Assembly (NCBI GenBank): GCA_026003175.1
Contig: BPGT01000001.1
Span: 372,001 to 436,000 of the forward strand
Reading direction: 5' to 3'
Length of the DNA stretch: 64,000 bases
DNA from: Armatimonadota bacterium
Lineage (GTDB): Bacteria; Armatimonadota; HRBIN16
The stretch's first letter is position 1, and each line of letters opens with the position of its first letter. This document shows positions 62,474-64,000 of the stretch, one piece after another. Both the position numbers and the translations under genes were made by a program. The notes beneath the pieces were generated by a model that made no database searches, was not told the origin of the DNA, and saw nothing but the letters and a program-made list of their open reading frames with translations.

Positions 62474-62665
62474 ATGAACAAAAACATATCGGCTCCGCTG
62501 GCGATTGCCATCATCGTGGTGGTGCTGCTCGTGGTCGGTTTCTTCCTCTACCGGGGGATGACCGGCGGGGTACAGGGCAACGGTCGCGAAGGTGAAGTAC
62601 AGGCGGCTCCGCCGGTCCCCGGTGGAGGAGCACCACCCAACATGGCAGCGCCGGGAACGCGGTAG
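62474..62665 (+). CDS. small membrane protein with Gly/Pro-rich tail (63 aa)
   Basis: One membrane helix (APLAIAIIVVVLLVVGFFLY) is followed by a polar linker and a Pro/Gly/Ala tail (VQAAPPVPGGGAPPNMAAPG). It follows the prepilin gene by 19 bp with GGTGGGG upstream and a terminator after it. The same position relative to a prepilin is held by the 57-aa lipoprotein at 52494, so these are likely functional analogues. Confidence 0.65.
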   Translation: MNKNISAPLAIAIIVVVLLVVGFFLYRGMTGGVQGNGREGEVQAAPPVPGGGAPPNMAAPGTR

Positions 62666-62679
62666 GGGCAACGACACAC

Positions 62680-62713
62680 CCCGGGGAGAGGAGGACCACC
62701 TCTCTCCGGGTTT
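62680..62713 (+). terminator. rho-independent terminator after the prepilin/small protein pair
   Basis: A 12-bp stem with one G-U pair (CCCGGGGAGAGG / CCTCTCTCCGGG) and a 7-base loop, followed by TTT. Confidence 0.65.
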
Positions 62714-62716
62714 ATC

Positions 62717-63016
62717 TTATCCGCGCAGGATAATGTAGCCGATGATGCCCATCCATACGATGGCAAACAGAGCAGCGAACACCAGCACTACTACACCGAT
62801 AATCCCCAGAATGTATCCTGCTTCCGCCATGCCGCGCCCCGATTCGGGAGACTCGCCTCGCTCGATAGCCTGACGCTCCGCCTTACCCAATATCCATGCC
62901 GGTATAGCGAACAATCCCATAGACACCAGCCCCAGTATCCCGAACACCAGCGCGAGAATGGCACGCGAACCGGGATACTCCCCTGTACGCATGGGTTTGG
63001 GTGGTTGCACAGACAT
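62717..63016 (-). CDS. DUF4190-like small membrane protein
   Basis: A 99-aa protein with a polar N-terminus (MSVQPPKPMRTGEYPGS) and two membrane segments: AILALVFGILGLVSMGLFAI and GYILGIIGVVVLVFAALFAI. The loop WILGKAERQAIERGESPESG with its tail is typical of DUF4190, whose function is unknown. RBS CAGGAGG upstream. Confidence 0.75.
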   Translation of the reverse strand: MSVQPPKPMRTGEYPGSRAILALVFGILGLVSMGLFAIPAWILGKAERQAIERGESPESGRGMAEAGYILGIIGVVVLVFAALFAIVWMGIIGYIILRG

Positions 63017-63097
63017 TGCGTGTCGTACCTCCTGCGATTACTCATTTAATGAGACATATTACAAGCATCAGAGGTTGCCAGCAATGCCGGCAGTCCG

Positions 63098-63188
63098 TTA
63101 AGCTTCAACCTTCTGGAGGGACACGCTCCGTTGTTGACCGCGATACTGAAGGTGCGACAGACCAGCCAGAAGCCGAGTTGAAGCTTAA
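63098..63188. repeat. palindromic element overlapping the dehydratase stop codon
   Basis: TTAAGCTTCAA-CC-TTCTGG at 63098-63116 is mirrored by CCAGAAG-CCGAG-TTGAAGCTTAA at 63166-63188. The right arm carries the TTA (TAA on the minus strand) that ends the dehydratase gene. The TTCTGGAGGG segment recurs at 17223 and at 48344. Confidence 0.55.
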
Positions 63189-64000
63189 TATCGGTGCATC
63201 GTGCCGTCTTCGCGACGCACGATGGGCATGAACGCTCGCTGATAAGGGTATCTCGCCGCCAGATGCTCGTTAATGTCCAGCCCGATGCCGGGGCGTTCTG
63301 GCGGATAGGCATAACCATCCCGGAACTCGCATGCACCTGGCATGACTTCATACGCCGGCTCGGGGAACGTCACCCACTCCTGCACACCGAAATTAGGTAT
63401 CACCATGTCCAGATGCACTGCTGCTGCCTGCGCAATCGGTCCCAGGTCCGCCGCCCCATGAAACGCCATCTGCACGCCATATGTCTCGGCAACGGCGGCG
63501 ATTTTGCGCATTTCAGTAATTCCGCCCACGTGCATAGGCGCGCAGCGCAGATAGTCTATCCACCGGTTCTGCAGCAGAGGCAGGGCGTCATAACGGTTGT
63601 GCACAATCTCGCCCATCGCCAGAGGTGTGGTGGATGCTTGCCTCACCAGCGCGAAGCTGGGTATCTGTTCTGGAGGTAGTACATCCTCCAAGAAGAACAA
63701 GCGGTATGGTTCCAGCTGCTTCGCCAGCCACGCCGCCTGAATGGGGGTCAGTTGCTCGTGCACGTCGTGGCATAGCTCCACTGCATCGCCCAGCTGCCTG
63801 CGCAGATACTCGAACAGCTTCACGTGTTCCAACATGTAGGGTGTAGGATCAAAATACTGTGCCGGCGGGATGCCCGGGCGAGGCGGTGGCTCGGTGCGCA
63901 CCATCCCCGACCCCCCGTACCCGCCAATCTGAGCGCGGATGACCCGGTATCCCTTCGCCTGCAGTTGGCGCACGCTTTCCTCTACCTCCTGCGGTGTGCG
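63185..64000 (-). CDS. mannonate-dehydratase-type enolase superfamily protein (partial)
   Basis: The reading frame is open at the right edge, so the N-terminal domain lies outside the window and the visible 271 residues are the C-terminal barrel. Signatures include VELCHDVHEQLTPIQAAWLA and LFFLEDVLPPEQIPSFALVR, with MGEIVHNRYDALPLLQNRWI, YLRCAPMHVGGITEMRKIAA, MAFHGAADLGPIAQAAAVHL and the C-terminal DINEHLAARYPYQRAFMPIV. This fits the D-mannonate/D-gluconate dehydratase (ManD/RspA) subgroup of the mandelate-racemase family, using Mg2+ to dehydrate sugar acids. The stop codon lies in a palindromic element. Confidence 0.85.
   Translation of the reverse strand, partial: RTPQEVEESVRQLQAKGYRVIRAQIGGYGGSGMVRTEPPPRPGIPPAQYFDPTPYMLEHVKLFEYLRRQLGDAVELCHDVHEQLTPIQAAWLAKQLEPYRLFFLEDVLPPEQIPSFALVRQASTTPLAMGEIVHNRYDALPLLQNRWIDYLRCAPMHVGGITEMRKIAAVAETYGVQMAFHGAADLGPIAQAAAVHLDMVIPNFGVQEWVTFPEPAYEVMPGACEFRDGYAYPPERPGIGLDINEHLAARYPYQRAFMPIVRREDGTMHRY

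Overview
This window (GC-rich, dense genes, short spacers) most likely comes from a member of the Armatimonadota or a closely similar environmental, possibly thermophilic, bacterium. The main clue is three prepilin-like genes (30345, 53462 on the minus strand, 61699) whose N-termini share [20 protein letters not shown] followed by an FPVFxxAREKAR-type stretch and a C-terminal DGHxK motif, the DUF1559-like architecture abundant in that group. This placement is inference from family knowledge. No rRNA, tRNA, CRISPR array, phage module or plasmid function was seen.

Layout. 0-5.7 kb: end of a membrane protein, a GHL6-type glycoside hydrolase, a DUF4185 protein and a secreted pair including a transglutaminase-like gene broken by a 10-bp tandem duplication. 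5.8-10.8 kb: TolC / MacA / MacB-permease export operon plus a Gly/Pro-rich secreted protein. 10.8-18.4 kb: zinc-ribbon TPR membrane protein, dUTPase, chemoreceptor, a Gfo/Idh/MocA oxidoreductase with a sugar isomerase, and a 470-bp interval holding a palindromic repeat, a candidate orphan RNA and a 55-aa membrane protein. 18.4-24.8 kb: two coupled GT4 glycosyltransferases, an HTH protein coupled to a GGDEF cyclase, a 186-bp MITE and dxs. 24.9-29.4 kb: an arsR-permease-thioredoxin cluster, a PurS-PurQ fusion and a Prx6-type peroxiredoxin. 29.4-37.8 kb: lipoprotein, prepilin, oligogalacturonate-lyase-like protein, YihY protein, an unrecognised 361-aa protein coupled to two peptide-ABC ATPases, DUF1854 and ComF. 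37.8-48.2 kb: leuS, two UroD-like proteins with a nitroreductase, an overlapping ECF sigma / anti-sigma / STN-zinc-ribbon set, and a repetitive surface protein. 48.7-51.2 kb: tetraheme cytochrome, Tat-exported four-cluster ferredoxin subunit and NrfD membrane subunit. 51.2-57.2 kb (all minus): LOG-like protein, YedK/HMCES protein, small lipoprotein, prepilin with an in-frame TAG, and a large metzincin split by a frameshift. 57.2-64 kb: coiled-coil nuclease-like protein, Mo-bisPGD oxidoreductase, GntR/LacI hybrid regulator, prepilin plus tiny membrane protein, DUF4190 protein and a partial mannonate-dehydratase-type enzyme.

The most unusual signal is a 186-bp non-coding element present twice (22367-22552 and 48349-48534) with one mismatch, terminal inverted repeats and perfect 9-bp target duplications that differ between sites. 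At both sites the gene-proximal duplication ends on the first T of a TTGACA hexamer, which at dxs is part of a good -35/-10 promoter. Its palindromic core also occurs without the ends elsewhere, including a 98-bp tandem repeat. A second notable unit is a promoter-to-terminator transcript with no ORF at 17386-17584.

Four genes look interrupted (about 5.2, 48.8, 53.26 and 54.43 kb). In each case the rest of the frame is well preserved, so recent mutation, programmed decoding and sequencing error all remain possible.
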